DNA from: CAZIPN01 sp964541225
Lineage (GTDB): Bacteria > Actinomycetota > Coriobacteriia > Anaerosomatales > JAAXUF01
Assembly: GCA_964541225.1 (NCBI GenBank)
Contig: CAZIPN010000026.1
Location: 1-25,454 of the forward strand
DNA: 25,454 nt
Direction: 5' to 3'
Both the position numbers and the translations under genes were made by a program. Below are positions 15,765-23,988 of the stretch, piece by piece (within the stretch, counting starts at the first letter, position 1; each line of letters starts with the position of its first letter). Under the pieces are notes generated by a model, which had not been told where the DNA came from, did not search any database, and worked only from the letters and a program-made list of their open reading frames with translations.

Positions 15765-16787
15765 TCAGCCGAGCAGCGCTTCGGCGATCTGTATTGCATT
15801 GAGTGCCGCGCCCTTGCGGAGCTGGTCCGCCACGCACCAAAACGACACGCCGTATTGGACGCTGTCATCTCGGCGCACACGTCCGACATACACATCGTCG
15901 GTTCCTTCAAGAAGAGCTGGCATCGGGTACTCGCTCTCGGCGGGGTTGTCGATCATCGTCACGCCAGAGGCATTCTCAAGCGCCTCCGTGACCGCGCCAA
16001 GAAACGCCGGCTCCGCGAACTCGACGTTGATGGATTCCGAGTGGCAGCGCAGCACCGGAACGCGCACGCACGTCGCCGAGACCCTCAAGTCCGGCAGATG
16101 CATGATCTTCTTGGTCTCCACCACCATCTTCCATTCTTCTTTGGTGGAGCCGTCTTCCATGAAGACGTCGATATGCGGGATGCAGTTGAACGCTATGCGG
16201 TGCGCGAAGTTCTCGACGTGCAGCTCCTGTCCCATGAGGAAGTCGCGCGACTGCGAGTACAGCTCCTCCATCGCAGCTGCACCAGCTCCGCTGGCCGCCT
16301 GGTACGTCGAGACCACGACGCGCTTCATCTCGGCGAGGTCGTCGAGCGGCTTGAGTGCGACCACCATCTGGATGGTGGAGCAGTTCGGGTTCGCGATGAC
16401 GCCGGAATGCCACTCGACATCTTCGGGATTGACCTCGGGCACCACGAGTGGCACGTCGTCGTCCATGCGAAACGCCGAGGAGTTGTCGATCATCACGCAT
16501 CCGGCGCCGACAACCGCCTCGCGCATCTGTTTGCTGACACTCGCCCCTGCCGAGAACAGCGCGATGTCTACTCCCTCAAAGGACGCGGCTGTCATCTCCT
16601 CGACGACGAGCTCGCCGCCTGCAAACGGCACCTTCTTGCCCGCCGAGCGTGAACTCGCGAGCGCGATGACGCGCGAGGCCGGGAAGTTGCGCTGCTGGAG
16701 CGTGAGCAGCATCTCGCGACCGACCGCGCCGGTCGCTCCTGCGACGGCAACGACGGGGTTGCTCGGCATGGGCTTGGTCCAGGCCAC
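15765..16787 (-). CDS. asd: Aspartate-semialdehyde dehydrogenase
   Basis: 340 residues, the usual length. It reduces aspartyl phosphate to aspartate semialdehyde with NADPH, the second step to lysine, threonine, methionine and diaminopimelate. Visible marks: NADP-binding VAGATGAVGREML, DNSSAFRMDDDVPLVVPEVN, the active-site cysteine in NPNCSTIQ (C136), VSTYQAASGAG, and the substrate-binding region with VRVPVLRCHSESINVEF. GTG 16787 overlaps the lysC stop (TAGTG) and has GGGAGG 9 bases upstream, so it is preferred over ATG 16769. Cotranscribed with lysC. Confidence 0.97.
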   Translation of the reverse strand: MAWTKPMPSNPVVAVAGATGAVGREMLLTLQQRNFPASRVIALASSRSAGKKVPFAGGELVVEEMTAASFEGVDIALFSAGASVSKQMREAVVGAGCVMIDNSSAFRMDDDVPLVVPEVNPEDVEWHSGVIANPNCSTIQMVVALKPLDDLAEMKRVVVSTYQAASGAGAAAMEELYSQSRDFLMGQELHVENFAHRIAFNCIPHIDVFMEDGSTKEEWKMVVETKKIMHLPDLRVSATCVRVPVLRCHSESINVEFAEPAFLGAVTEALENASGVTMIDNPAESEYPMPALLEGTDDVYVGRVRRDDSVQYGVSFWCVADQLRKGAALNAIQIAEALLG

Positions 16788-17308
16788 TACGCATCGCCTC
16801 CCGAGACAGGCGCGGCCTCTGCGATGATGTCGTCGTGCGCGAGCTCGAACTCGTCATGCAGAGCGCGAACGGCTTCCTTGACCTGACTCGCGCTTATCAC
16901 GCAGCTGATGCGAATCGGCGAAGTCGAGATGATGTCGAGGTTCACGCCCGCATCGGCGAGTGCGGAAAACATCCTGGCCGCAATCCCCGGGTGCGTCTTC
17001 ATTCCCGCGCCCACGAGCGACACTTTGGCGACCGACTCGTCTATCGAGAAATCGCGAGCCTCGAGCTTGGCAGCGATGTCGGCAACTGCACGCCGGGCGC
17101 GGACGAGATCGCTCTGCGGCACGGTGAACGATATATCGGCTGTCCCATCCTCAGACACGTTCTGGATGATCATGTCGACGTTGACGTTGTTCTCGGCCAT
17201 TGCCGTGAAGATCGAGGCTGCCACGCCGGGACGGTCCGAGACGTCCTTGATCGTGACCTTCGCCTCCGAGGTGTCGTGAGTTACGCCCCGAATGATCGGC
17301 TGCTCCAT
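16787..17308 (-). CDS. Aspartate kinase beta subunit from an internal start
   Basis: ATG 17308 (residue 247 of lysC) has AAGGAGG 11 bases upstream and would give a 173-residue protein made only of the two ACT regulatory domains, beginning MEQPIIRGVTHDTSEAKV. In Corynebacterium and Bacillus such in-frame internal starts produce a real beta subunit of an alpha2beta2 enzyme, and the Corynebacterium beta start sits at the same place in the alignment. Production here is inferred. Confidence 0.55.
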   Translation of the reverse strand: MEQPIIRGVTHDTSEAKVTIKDVSDRPGVAASIFTAMAENNVNVDMIIQNVSEDGTADISFTVPQSDLVRARRAVADIAAKLEARDFSIDESVAKVSLVGAGMKTHPGIAARMFSALADAGVNLDIISTSPIRISCVISASQVKEAVRALHDEFELAHDDIIAEAAPVSGGDA

Positions 17309-18046
17309 GGTGTCGTCGGCCTCCTTGACGATGGTGCCGGGTGCGTCGTTGAAACTAGAACGGCAATGGATCGTGACGCCGTGGTTGCGGGCAAACTCGA
17401 CCGAGCGCATCTGCAAGACGCCGGCGCCGCTCGCCGCCATTTCGAGCATCTCCTCGTATGAAAGCGAGTCGATCTTGCGCGCGTCGGTGACCAGACGCGG
17501 ATCGGCAGTGTAGACGCCGTCGACGTCGGTGTAGATCTCGCAGACATCGGCGCCAAGCCCCGCTGCCACCGCCACGGCGGTCGTGTCCGAACCACCTCGA
17601 CCGAGCGTTGTGATCGTCCCATCGCGCGTCATGCCCTGAAAGCCCGCGACGATAACGATCTTGCCACGCGCAAGCGCCTCTCGAACGCGGTCCGCGCGGA
17701 CCTCGGTGATCTTTGCCTTGCTGTGCGCCGAGTCGGTGACAATGCCCACCTGCGCTCCGGTGAAACTCACTGCGTCCAGGCCCTCGGCGATGATTGCCAT
17801 GGCAAGCAGGGCGATAGAGACCTGCTCGCCCGTGGAAAGCAGCATGTCCATCTCGCGTTCTGGTGGCTCGGGACTGACCTGCCGAGCGAGATCGACGAGT
17901 TCGTCGGTGACGTGCCCCATCGCCGAGAGAACCGCCACAACCTCGTCGCCTGCGTTCTTGCGCGAGATAAGGCGGTGCGCGACCGCGCGGATACGCTCGG
18001 GGCTTTGCACCGATGTTCCGCCGAACTTGGTGACCACGAGTGCCAT
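16787..18046 (-). CDS. lysC: Aspartate kinase
   Basis: 419 residues. It phosphorylates aspartate, the first committed step of the aspartate family. The kinase domain (1-245) starts with VTKFGGTSVQ and contains SFTGAQVGIVTD, GFQGMTRDGTITTLGRGGSD and EIYTDVDGVYTADPRLV. Two ACT domains (about 262-335 and 341-410) would bind lysine and/or threonine for feedback control. The length and the methionine at 247 match the actinobacterial alpha/beta type, in which a second protein is made from inside the gene. ATG 18046 is preceded by GAGGTCTAGGTC. The 117-base leader contains a long-armed inverted repeat. Confidence 0.97.
   Translation of the reverse strand: MALVVTKFGGTSVQSPERIRAVAHRLISRKNAGDEVVAVLSAMGHVTDELVDLARQVSPEPPEREMDMLLSTGEQVSIALLAMAIIAEGLDAVSFTGAQVGIVTDSAHSKAKITEVRADRVREALARGKIVIVAGFQGMTRDGTITTLGRGGSDTTAVAVAAGLGADVCEIYTDVDGVYTADPRLVTDARKIDSLSYEEMLEMAASGAGVLQMRSVEFARNHGVTIHCRSSFNDAPGTIVKEADDTMEQPIIRGVTHDTSEAKVTIKDVSDRPGVAASIFTAMAENNVNVDMIIQNVSEDGTADISFTVPQSDLVRARRAVADIAAKLEARDFSIDESVAKVSLVGAGMKTHPGIAARMFSALADAGVNLDIISTSPIRISCVISASQVKEAVRALHDEFELAHDDIIAEAAPVSGGDA
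17320..17326 (-). promoter_or_regulatory. Internal ribosome binding site in lysC
   Basis: AAGGAGG on the minus strand inside lysC, 11 bases before ATG 17308. It encodes part of a Lys-Glu pair too, so it could be chance, but the position at the domain boundary supports a role. Confidence 0.5.
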
Positions 18047-18105
18047 GACCTAGACCTCGGAACCAGCGCCGCGCCTTCGGATACGCCGAACACACGGTTT
18101 GCCAG

Positions 18106-18147
18106 CGCGTTAAGGATTGAACCAGTGTAGGGCGAAAGCTTAACGCG
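18106..18147. repeat. Inverted repeat in the lysC leader
   Basis: CGCGTTAAG (18106-18114) and its exact complement CTTAACGCG (18139-18147), separated by 24 bases, between the HD-GYP stop and the lysC start. It may be a terminator, an attenuator or a site for a dimeric regulator; no T-run follows. Confidence 0.45.
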
Positions 18148-18163
18148 TGCCAGGTGTCGAGCC

Positions 18164-20734
18164 CTATTCGCCCGAACGGAACTGCAGCGCGGCTGCAAGC
18201 TGCCGCATTCTCGACGAGAAGCCCTCGACGGCATCGTCGTAGAAATGCTCGACAAGCGTTCCGCCCGAGACACGCGCGATGATCGAGTCGACGTGACGAA
18301 GCGCTCTGCGCATAGCGTCTAGCTCCGCGGCGTCGTCATCGACACCGTCCTCGGAGAACACGAGTCGCCCATGCTCCATGCGATAGGGCAACTCTTGAGC
18401 GGCGAAGTACTCATCGACCTCGGCCTCGACGTTGCTCGCAAGACGCGGTCCGCCAAGCCTGCGGAAACTCCCCATCACACCGTCGACGAGCGCGGCAAAG
18501 ATCGCTCGGGCTTCCTCGGCGTCGATGTCCTCGCCGAGCTCCCCGAGAACGCCGGTGCCGGTGCGTTCGAGGTCCTCGATCACGGCTGTCATGACCTCGA
18601 CGATACGCGGGTCAAACTGCGTGCCCGAGCACCGCTTGAGTTCGGCAATCGCATCGGCGGCGCCTCGTCCTCGGCGATACGGTCGGTCTGCGGTCATCGC
18701 TTCGTAGCTGTCGGCCACGCACAGGATTCGCGCGAGAAGCGGGATCTCCTCGCCTTTGAGCCCCGCGGGATAGCCGCTGCCATCCCAGTACTCGTGATGG
18801 TGGCGCACTATCGGCGTGATCGCCCACGGAAACGCCACGGGCTTCAGGATGTTGGCCCCGATGAGCGGGTGATGGCGCATTTGAGCCATCTCGTCGTCGG
18901 TGAGGCGCCCCGGCTTGAGCAGGATGTCTTCGGAGACTCCGATCTTGCCGATGTCGTGCAGGTAGGCCGCCATCTCCAACGCGGTCAGCTGCTCGTTTGA
19001 CAGGTGCATCCGCTGAGCGATCAGCGTCGCGTAGGAAGCGACCTTGTCGGAGTGGCCGCGCGTGTACGTGTCCTTCGCGTCGACGGCTGCGGCCAGAGAA
19101 CGCACCGTTGCCAAGTACGCCTCCTGCAGGCTGAGGAACAGCTCGATGTTGCCAACGGCGATTGTGACGTGGTTGCCGATCGTCGAAAGCAAGCGCACAT
19201 CATCAGCATCGAAGCGATAACCAGCATCACGCGAACCCACGGTGATCGCGCCTATCGTCCCCTCCGGAGACACGAGCGGGACGCACAGCGCCGCCTTGGC
19301 CCCGGTGAGCGCATCAACCTGTCCTTCTGTCGAGCCGGGATCGGGATTGAAGATGAGTGGCCGACCTTCGCGGACAACCCACTCCGCCATCGACGAACTC
19401 ACGGCGTCTCCGCCCGTCGGATCCGAGGGGAGATCCTCCCCGCGAACCGCACGAATCTCGAGGGCGCCCGTGTCGCGGTCACGCAGCGCGACGTAGCCGA
19501 CGTCGAGGTCAAAGATGCGTAGTGCCGAGTCGAGTGTCGAGCCGAGCAAGTCCTCCATGTCCAGCGTCGAGCCCAACGCCCGGCTCATCTCGTAGAGCGT
19601 GGCGAGTTCAAGCACCTTTTTGGTAAGCGATTCTGAGCGCTCTTTCAGCGAGTCAGTCATGTCGTTAAACGTCGCGCCGAGGACCGCGATCTCGTTCTCG
19701 CCTCGAACGCTGACCTTGGTCGTGAAGTCGCCGTCGGCGATGCGACGCACACCCTCGGCAAGTTCGGAGAGCGGCGCGCTGACCCGCCGAGCCACCCAGA
19801 AACCCAGCGCGACGAGCGCCAGAATTGCGAGCACGAACCACACCATGATCAGGTTCATGCTCGTCCGTGCGGCTTGGTCGGACACAGCCTGACTGACCGA
19901 ACCAACGATGTAGCCGTCGAATCGTCCAATCGATTGCGGGCTCGTCACTTTGCGCGCGACGACGCGGTACTTGTCGGACCCGACCACGAGCGTCGCCTCG
20001 CCAGTGCTTGCGGACCCCACCTGCGCCAGTGCCGTATGGATCGCCGCTCCAGGATTGCGGAGCGCCTTGTCCAGCGCGATGCCTGACTTGGCCGGAAGCT
20101 GACCGGTGACCGCAGACGCCACATGATTGCCGGAAGCGGTATAGAAGCAGAATCCGCCATCAGCACTCTCGGCCAGCCGAGAGATCAGCGCGTCGTCGAT
20201 CGGCCGGATGACGACGAGCCTGACATCGGTTTGCGCGTTGATCGGCTCGGCGGCGAGCAGCTCTGCGGAGTTCGCCGAGGTCACAGCGACCTGTGTGAAC
20301 GCAGGAGTCGCTGAATCCGCAACCGATAGTCCCGGAAGCATCGCTCCCGGCGCAGGGCGCTGAACGCCCGCAGACGCCAGCACGACACCCCCGCGATCGA
20401 TCACGGCCACACTGCCCCGTGAGACGAGCGCGGTGCGACTCGCAAGCTGAGACGAAAGCGCGCTGCGATCGCCCTTGTCGGCGGAAGCCCGCAACTCCTC
20501 TTCCTCGGCGACCGCCTTGGCAACGCTGTGCATCTCCTCGCTGAACTCCCAGTACCGCGCGACCACACCTGAAGTCGTGGCGCCCGCGACCTGCGTCACC
20601 CACTTGCCCGTCAAGTTCTGGAGGAAGTACACGCCGACGACTGAAGCGGCCAAGGACAGCCCGATCGACGCCGCAATGAGCGGGACCACGATCTGGCCGT
20701 AGAGATGAGAGCTGAACAACGATCTGCGTGTCAT
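18164..20734 (-). CDS. Membrane HAMP-GAF-HD-GYP protein, predicted c-di-GMP phosphodiesterase
   Basis: 856 residues from ATG 20734; the frame is open further up, but that part is basic and low-complexity. Membrane helix 13-37, an extracytoplasmic Cache-like sensor (about 40-285), a second helix (291-314), HAMP (315-367), GAF (about 380-535) and HD-GYP (about 545-715) with YLHDIGKIGV (H593, D594), VRHHHEYWDGSGYPAGL (GYP 654-656) and LCVADSYEAM. The residues for cyclic di-GMP hydrolysis look intact. An acidic C-terminal extension of about 140 residues (716-856) follows that I do not recognise. No good ribosome binding site is seen before the ATG; a GC hairpin lies there instead. It follows the por operon after a likely terminator. 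Confidence 0.9.
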   Translation of the reverse strand: MTRRSLFSSHLYGQIVVPLIAASIGLSLAASVVGVYFLQNLTGKWVTQVAGATTSGVVARYWEFSEEMHSVAKAVAEEEELRASADKGDRSALSSQLASRTALVSRGSVAVIDRGGVVLASAGVQRPAPGAMLPGLSVADSATPAFTQVAVTSANSAELLAAEPINAQTDVRLVVIRPIDDALISRLAESADGGFCFYTASGNHVASAVTGQLPAKSGIALDKALRNPGAAIHTALAQVGSASTGEATLVVGSDKYRVVARKVTSPQSIGRFDGYIVGSVSQAVSDQAARTSMNLIMVWFVLAILALVALGFWVARRVSAPLSELAEGVRRIADGDFTTKVSVRGENEIAVLGATFNDMTDSLKERSESLTKKVLELATLYEMSRALGSTLDMEDLLGSTLDSALRIFDLDVGYVALRDRDTGALEIRAVRGEDLPSDPTGGDAVSSSMAEWVVREGRPLIFNPDPGSTEGQVDALTGAKAALCVPLVSPEGTIGAITVGSRDAGYRFDADDVRLLSTIGNHVTIAVGNIELFLSLQEAYLATVRSLAAAVDAKDTYTRGHSDKVASYATLIAQRMHLSNEQLTALEMAAYLHDIGKIGVSEDILLKPGRLTDDEMAQMRHHPLIGANILKPVAFPWAITPIVRHHHEYWDGSGYPAGLKGEEIPLLARILCVADSYEAMTADRPYRRGRGAADAIAELKRCSGTQFDPRIVEVMTAVIEDLERTGTGVLGELGEDIDAEEARAIFAALVDGVMGSFRRLGGPRLASNVEAEVDEYFAAQELPYRMEHGRLVFSEDGVDDDAAELDAMRRALRHVDSIIARVSGGTLVEHFYDDAVEGFSSRMRQLAAALQFRSGE

Positions 20735-20740
20735 CGCGTT

Positions 20741-20756
20741 GCGACCGAGCGGTCGC
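20741..20756 (-). repeat. Short hairpin just before the HD-GYP start
   Basis: GCGACCG and CGGTCGC arms with a 2-base centre, ending 6 bases before ATG 20734, where a ribosome binding site is expected. It could reduce translation, or the real start may be elsewhere. Confidence 0.35.
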
Positions 20757-20852
20757 GCAAGTCCTTTCTCACGTCCACGAGCCTGGGCGCACGCTCGCGC
20801 GGCAGTTCCGCTGCTGGACGAAGGATTTCGTACGCAGCGATTGTATACGCGA

Positions 20853-20881
20853 AAGCCCCGAAGCACGATCCTTCGAGGCCT
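20853..20881 (-). terminator. Likely terminator of the por operon
   Basis: An 11-pair stem (20871-20881 with 20853-20863, one T-G and one G-T wobble) around a 7-base loop, about 65 bases after the porB stop, followed on the minus strand by TTC. The T-run is weak, as is common in GC-rich genomes. Confidence 0.55.
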
Positions 20882-20907
20882 CCGAATGTGGAGCGTGGGA
20901 CACTAGC

Positions 20908-20967
20908 CGATCCCTCACACCTCGCAGATATCGCGTGTCGATCCCTCACGCCTCGCAGGTAACGCGT
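20908..20967. repeat. 31-base-period tandem duplication over the porB stop
   Basis: Copies 20908-20936 and 20939-20967 match at 26 of 29 bases. The right copy contains the last codons and TGA of porB; the left copy repeats the same TGCGAG and TGA pattern just after it. It looks like a small duplication of the gene end that has begun to diverge. Confidence 0.8.
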
Positions 20968-21881
20968 TTCTGGATGAACTCCCAGTATCGATCGACTTCG
21001 GCTTGCACGGCCGCCAGAAGTTCAGCGTTCTCTGGCGTGAACAGATGCTTGAAGCGTCCCTGCGGCTTCAAGAACTCCTCGACCGGCTTGCGATTCATAA
21101 CCTTCACAGTCTGGCGCCAATGCCCGTCTTCGACCTCGAAGAGCGGCCAGAAGCCCGTCCGGACGGCGAGCTTCGCGATCTCCACCGACTGGTCGGGAGC
21201 GGTGCGCCACCCGCGCGGACACGGCGAGAGCACGTTGATGAACGCCGGTCCTTCGACGTTGAAGGCCTTCTCGGCTTTCGTGGTCAGGTCCTTCCAGTGG
21301 CTGATTGAGGCCTGTGCGGCGTACGGAATGCCGTGGTCGGCCATGATCGACGTGAGGTCCTTGCGACGCTGCGTCTTGCCCTGCTGCGCCTTGCCGACCT
21401 CGGCAGTCGTGGCCCATGCGCCAAACGGGGTTGCCGAGGAACGCTGGATGCCGGTGTTCATGTACGCACCGTTGTCGTAGCAGACGTAGACCATGTCGTG
21501 GCCACGTTCCATCGCTCCGGAAAGCGACTGCAGTCCGATGTCATACGTGCCACCGTCGCCGCCGAATGCCACGAACTTGATGCGCTTGTCGGCGGGGATC
21601 TTGCCGGCGCGCTTCAGGCCGACAAACGCCGCCTCGACGCCAGAGACCGTCGCCGCCGAGTTCTCGAAGGCGTTGTGGATGAACGGGCCGGTCCAGGACG
21701 TGTAGGGATAGATCGTTGTCGAGACTTCGAGGCAGCCCGTCGCGCAGCCCGTCACGATCGGCGTGTTGCCCGCGGCCAGCATGATTTGCCGGACCGCGAT
21801 CGAGGCACCACACCCCGCACACAGTCGGTGACCACCCGCGAGACCTTCCTTGTTGTGCGTCAGCTCTTTGAGATTCGCCAT
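20946..21881 (-). CDS. porB: Pyruvate:ferredoxin oxidoreductase beta subunit (PorB)
   Basis: 311 residues, the normal size. It holds thiamine pyrophosphate and an Fe-S cluster of the four-subunit enzyme that converts pyruvate and CoA to acetyl-CoA, CO2 and reduced ferredoxin. Visible: CAGCGASIAV (C21, C24), TGCATGC (C46, C50), the TPP motif GGDGGTYDIGLQSLSGAMER ending near YDNGAYMNTG, and LSPCPRGW. GTP-like or other oxoacid substrates cannot be excluded from sequence; pyruvate is the best guess from the motifs and subunit set. ATG 21881 has GGGAGGAGG 6 bases upstream, which overlaps the region after the porA stop. Confidence 0.93.
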   Translation of the reverse strand: MANLKELTHNKEGLAGGHRLCAGCGASIAVRQIMLAAGNTPIVTGCATGCLEVSTTIYPYTSWTGPFIHNAFENSAATVSGVEAAFVGLKRAGKIPADKRIKFVAFGGDGGTYDIGLQSLSGAMERGHDMVYVCYDNGAYMNTGIQRSSATPFGAWATTAEVGKAQQGKTQRRKDLTSIMADHGIPYAAQASISHWKDLTTKAEKAFNVEGPAFINVLSPCPRGWRTAPDQSVEIAKLAVRTGFWPLFEVEDGHWRQTVKVMNRKPVEEFLKPQGRFKHLFTPENAELLAAVQAEVDRYWEFIQKRVTCEA

Positions 21882-21893
21882 TGGTCCTCCTCC

Positions 21894-23084
21894 CTACCGT
21901 GCGCCGAGGTAGACGAGCCGCCCGGGCTCGTGCACGCCGTCGGCCAGGTCGGCCAGGTCGCCAAAGACCTGGTGCATGAGTTCGAGTCTGACATCGGCTC
22001 CGCCAAGTCCGTACACGTAGTTCACGAGCGCTGGACGCTTCTGAGCATCGAAGAGCGCGCTGCGTATCTCGAGGAAGAGCGGGCCTCCCTCGGCACCGAA
22101 TGAATCGGCGCGATCGAGCACCGCAACGGCCTTGGCGCTCGCAAGTGCCTCGGCAATCTCAGTGAACGGGAACGGGCGGAAGATACGGATCTTGAGCACG
22201 CCTGCCTTGATGCCTTGCGAGCGCAGCTCACGCGCGACGTGGCGCGCATTGCCAGCGGTCGAACCGAGCGCCACGATCACATAGTCAGCGTCCTCGACTC
22301 CCCACCCTTCGATCACGTCGAAGGGACGACCCGACAGCTCGGCGAACTCGGCACCGACGTCCTTGATGACACCCATGGAGCTGTCCATGGCGTTGCGCTC
22401 GGCCTTCTTGAACTCAAGGAACGTGCCGCCGAGACCCGCGAACGTTCCGTGACTCACAGGGTTGGCGACGTCGAGCAGTGCTCGCTCGGGCTCGTACTCG
22501 CCGACAAACGCGGCCACGTCTTCGTCGGAGAACATCTCGGCGCGGTCGATGGAGTGCGTGGTGATGAAGCCATCCAGCGCGCTCAGAGCCGGCAGGAGCA
22601 CATCGGGGTGCTCGGCGACCCGAAGGGCCATCAGCGTGTTGTCGTAGGCTTCCTGCGCGGTCTCCGCAAAGTACATGATCCAGCCCGCGTCGCGCGCGCC
22701 CATGATGTCGGAGTGGTCGCAGTGGATATTGATTGGCGCGGACAGCGCGCGATTCGCGTTCGCCATCACGATGGGGAGCCGCATGCCAGAGGCGATGTGG
22801 AGTTCCTCCCACATCAGCGCCAGACCCTGTGAAGACGTCGCCGTCATGACTCGCGCGCCTGCCGCCGAAGCGCCAATGCATGCCGAGAGCGCGGAGTGCT
22901 CGGACTCGACCGTGACGTAGTCCGTGTGGACTTTGCCTTGCGCCACGAACTTCGCGAACTCCTCGACGATCGTGGTCTGCGGAGTGATCGGGTACGCTGC
23001 GACGACATCCGGCTCGCACTGCCGAAACGCTTCAGCGACCAGTACGTTGCCTGTGGTCGCAACGGTTTTCTGCTCGACGGCCAT
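21894..23084 (-). CDS. porA: Pyruvate:ferredoxin oxidoreductase alpha subunit (PorA)
   Basis: 396 residues from ATG 23084, which has GGAGGTGA just upstream; the longer in-frame start at 23147 lies within porD and is rejected. The N-terminal domain binds the pyrimidine side of TPP with its partner (VAAYPITPQTTIVEEF, VESEHSALSACIGASAAGAR, TATSSQGLALMWEELHIASG), followed by the CoA/transketolase C-terminal-like domain (IVALGSTAGNARHVA, AVLDRADSFGAEGGPLF). The order G-D-A-B and two-base spacing to porD mark one operon. Near the C-terminus a DLADLADG sequence comes from a 9-base tandem repeat. Confidence 0.94.
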   Translation of the reverse strand: MAVEQKTVATTGNVLVAEAFRQCEPDVVAAYPITPQTTIVEEFAKFVAQGKVHTDYVTVESEHSALSACIGASAAGARVMTATSSQGLALMWEELHIASGMRLPIVMANANRALSAPINIHCDHSDIMGARDAGWIMYFAETAQEAYDNTLMALRVAEHPDVLLPALSALDGFITTHSIDRAEMFSDEDVAAFVGEYEPERALLDVANPVSHGTFAGLGGTFLEFKKAERNAMDSSMGVIKDVGAEFAELSGRPFDVIEGWGVEDADYVIVALGSTAGNARHVARELRSQGIKAGVLKIRIFRPFPFTEIAEALASAKAVAVLDRADSFGAEGGPLFLEIRSALFDAQKRPALVNYVYGLGGADVRLELMHQVFGDLADLADGVHEPGRLVYLGAR

Positions 23085-23086
23085 CG

Positions 23087-23416
23087 TCACTTCACCTCCG
23101 GAAGATCGCAGCCTTCTGGAACCATCTCGATCGCACCAAACGTGCACTCATGCGCGCAGATGCCGCAGCCCTTGCAGTGGTCGTAGTCGAACCCAACGAC
23201 TTCCTCACCCTCAACGCGAACCGACGTATCTGGGCAGAAGATCCAGCACAAGAGGCATTGCGTGCATTTCGACTCATCGCGAACGGGTCGCTCGCTTCTC
23301 CAGCCACCAGTGACGTAGTCGGCGGAGTTGCCAGCCTCCGGAATGGTGGCGCCGCGAGGGAACTCCTCGGCGGTCCACTCGTCCATCTTCGAGACGTCCC
23401 ATTTCTTGCCGCTCAT
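23087..23416 (-). CDS. porD: Pyruvate:ferredoxin oxidoreductase delta subunit (PorD)
   Basis: 109 residues from ATG 23416, which overlaps the porG stop (ATGA). It is the ferredoxin-like subunit: CTQCLLCWIFC (C51, C54, C57, C61) and CKGCGICAHEC (C81, C84, C87, C91) are two complete [4Fe-4S] motifs that pass electrons from the TPP site to free ferredoxin. The same frame is open for 91 codons upstream, but that part is antisense-like arginine-rich sequence inside porG and is not coding. Confidence 0.94.
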   Translation of the reverse strand: MSGKKWDVSKMDEWTAEEFPRGATIPEAGNSADYVTGGWRSERPVRDESKCTQCLLCWIFCPDTSVRVEGEEVVGFDYDHCKGCGICAHECTFGAIEMVPEGCDLPEVK

Positions 23417-23988
23417 GCCACGGTCACCTCCTCGTACGCACGCGTGACCGCCGCGAAATTGGCGTCGATCATTTCCTGGCCGAACTTCTTCCTGAGATTC
23501 TTGGCGAGCAGTGACTTGAAGACTTCCAGGTCTATGACGCCGGTGACCTTGATGAGCGCACCAACGATTGGCGTGTTTGGGATATCGCGCTTGATGGTGT
23601 CGATCGCGATGCCTGACGCGTCGACCGTCGCGACACGCGCGGTGTCCGGCAGTCCGAGCGCCTTCTTCATGTCCGCCGCCGGCGCGCACGAGTTGATGAT
23701 CAGGACGCCCTCGGGCTTCAGGCCCTCAGTCACATCAACGACGTCAAGCAGCGTCTCATCCAAGACGATCACGACGTCGGGATTCTCGATGTTGTTGTGG
23801 ATCTCGATTGGCTCGTCGCAGATGCGCGTGAACGCCTTGATTGGCGCGCCCATCCGCTCCGGTCCGTATTCAGGCATGGCTTGCATGTACTGGTCAGCGG
23901 AGAGCGCTGTCTCTGCGACCACTTTGGCCGCCGTTACCGCGCCTTGACCGGCCCGCGCATGCCAACGGATCTCCGTCAGCTGTGGCAT
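23413..23988 (-). CDS. porG: Pyruvate:ferredoxin oxidoreductase gamma subunit (PorG)
   Basis: 191 residues from ATG 23988, behind AAGGAAG; an upstream in-frame start at 24018 is less likely. It carries the family marks WHARAGQGAVTAAK at the N-terminus (11-16 is the ARAGQG loop), MPEYGPERMGAPIKAFTRI, and NTPIVGALIKVTG. This subunit makes up the fourth domain of the oxidoreductase. First gene of the operon, 175 bases after recR; I could not find a convincing promoter in that spacer. Confidence 0.93.
   Translation of the reverse strand: MPQLTEIRWHARAGQGAVTAAKVVAETALSADQYMQAMPEYGPERMGAPIKAFTRICDEPIEIHNNIENPDVVIVLDETLLDVVDVTEGLKPEGVLIINSCAPAADMKKALGLPDTARVATVDASGIAIDTIKRDIPNTPIVGALIKVTGVIDLEVFKSLLAKNLRKKFGQEMIDANFAAVTRAYEEVTVA

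Noticed and set aside
15640..16827. Plus-strand open frame of 395 codons
   Set aside because: Antisense to asd, with serine- and threonine-rich low-complexity translation; the minus-strand gene is certain.
18047..18163. Lysine riboswitch before lysC
   Set aside because: The 117-base spacer is too short for the roughly 170-base element and lacks its conserved five-helix core.
20823..20850. TACAAT as a -10 box for the HD-GYP gene
   Set aside because: No acceptable -35 box lies 16-18 bases upstream; the match alone is not enough.
20728..21480. Plus-strand open frame of 250 codons over porB
   Set aside because: Antisense to porB and the spacer; no motif or ribosome binding site.
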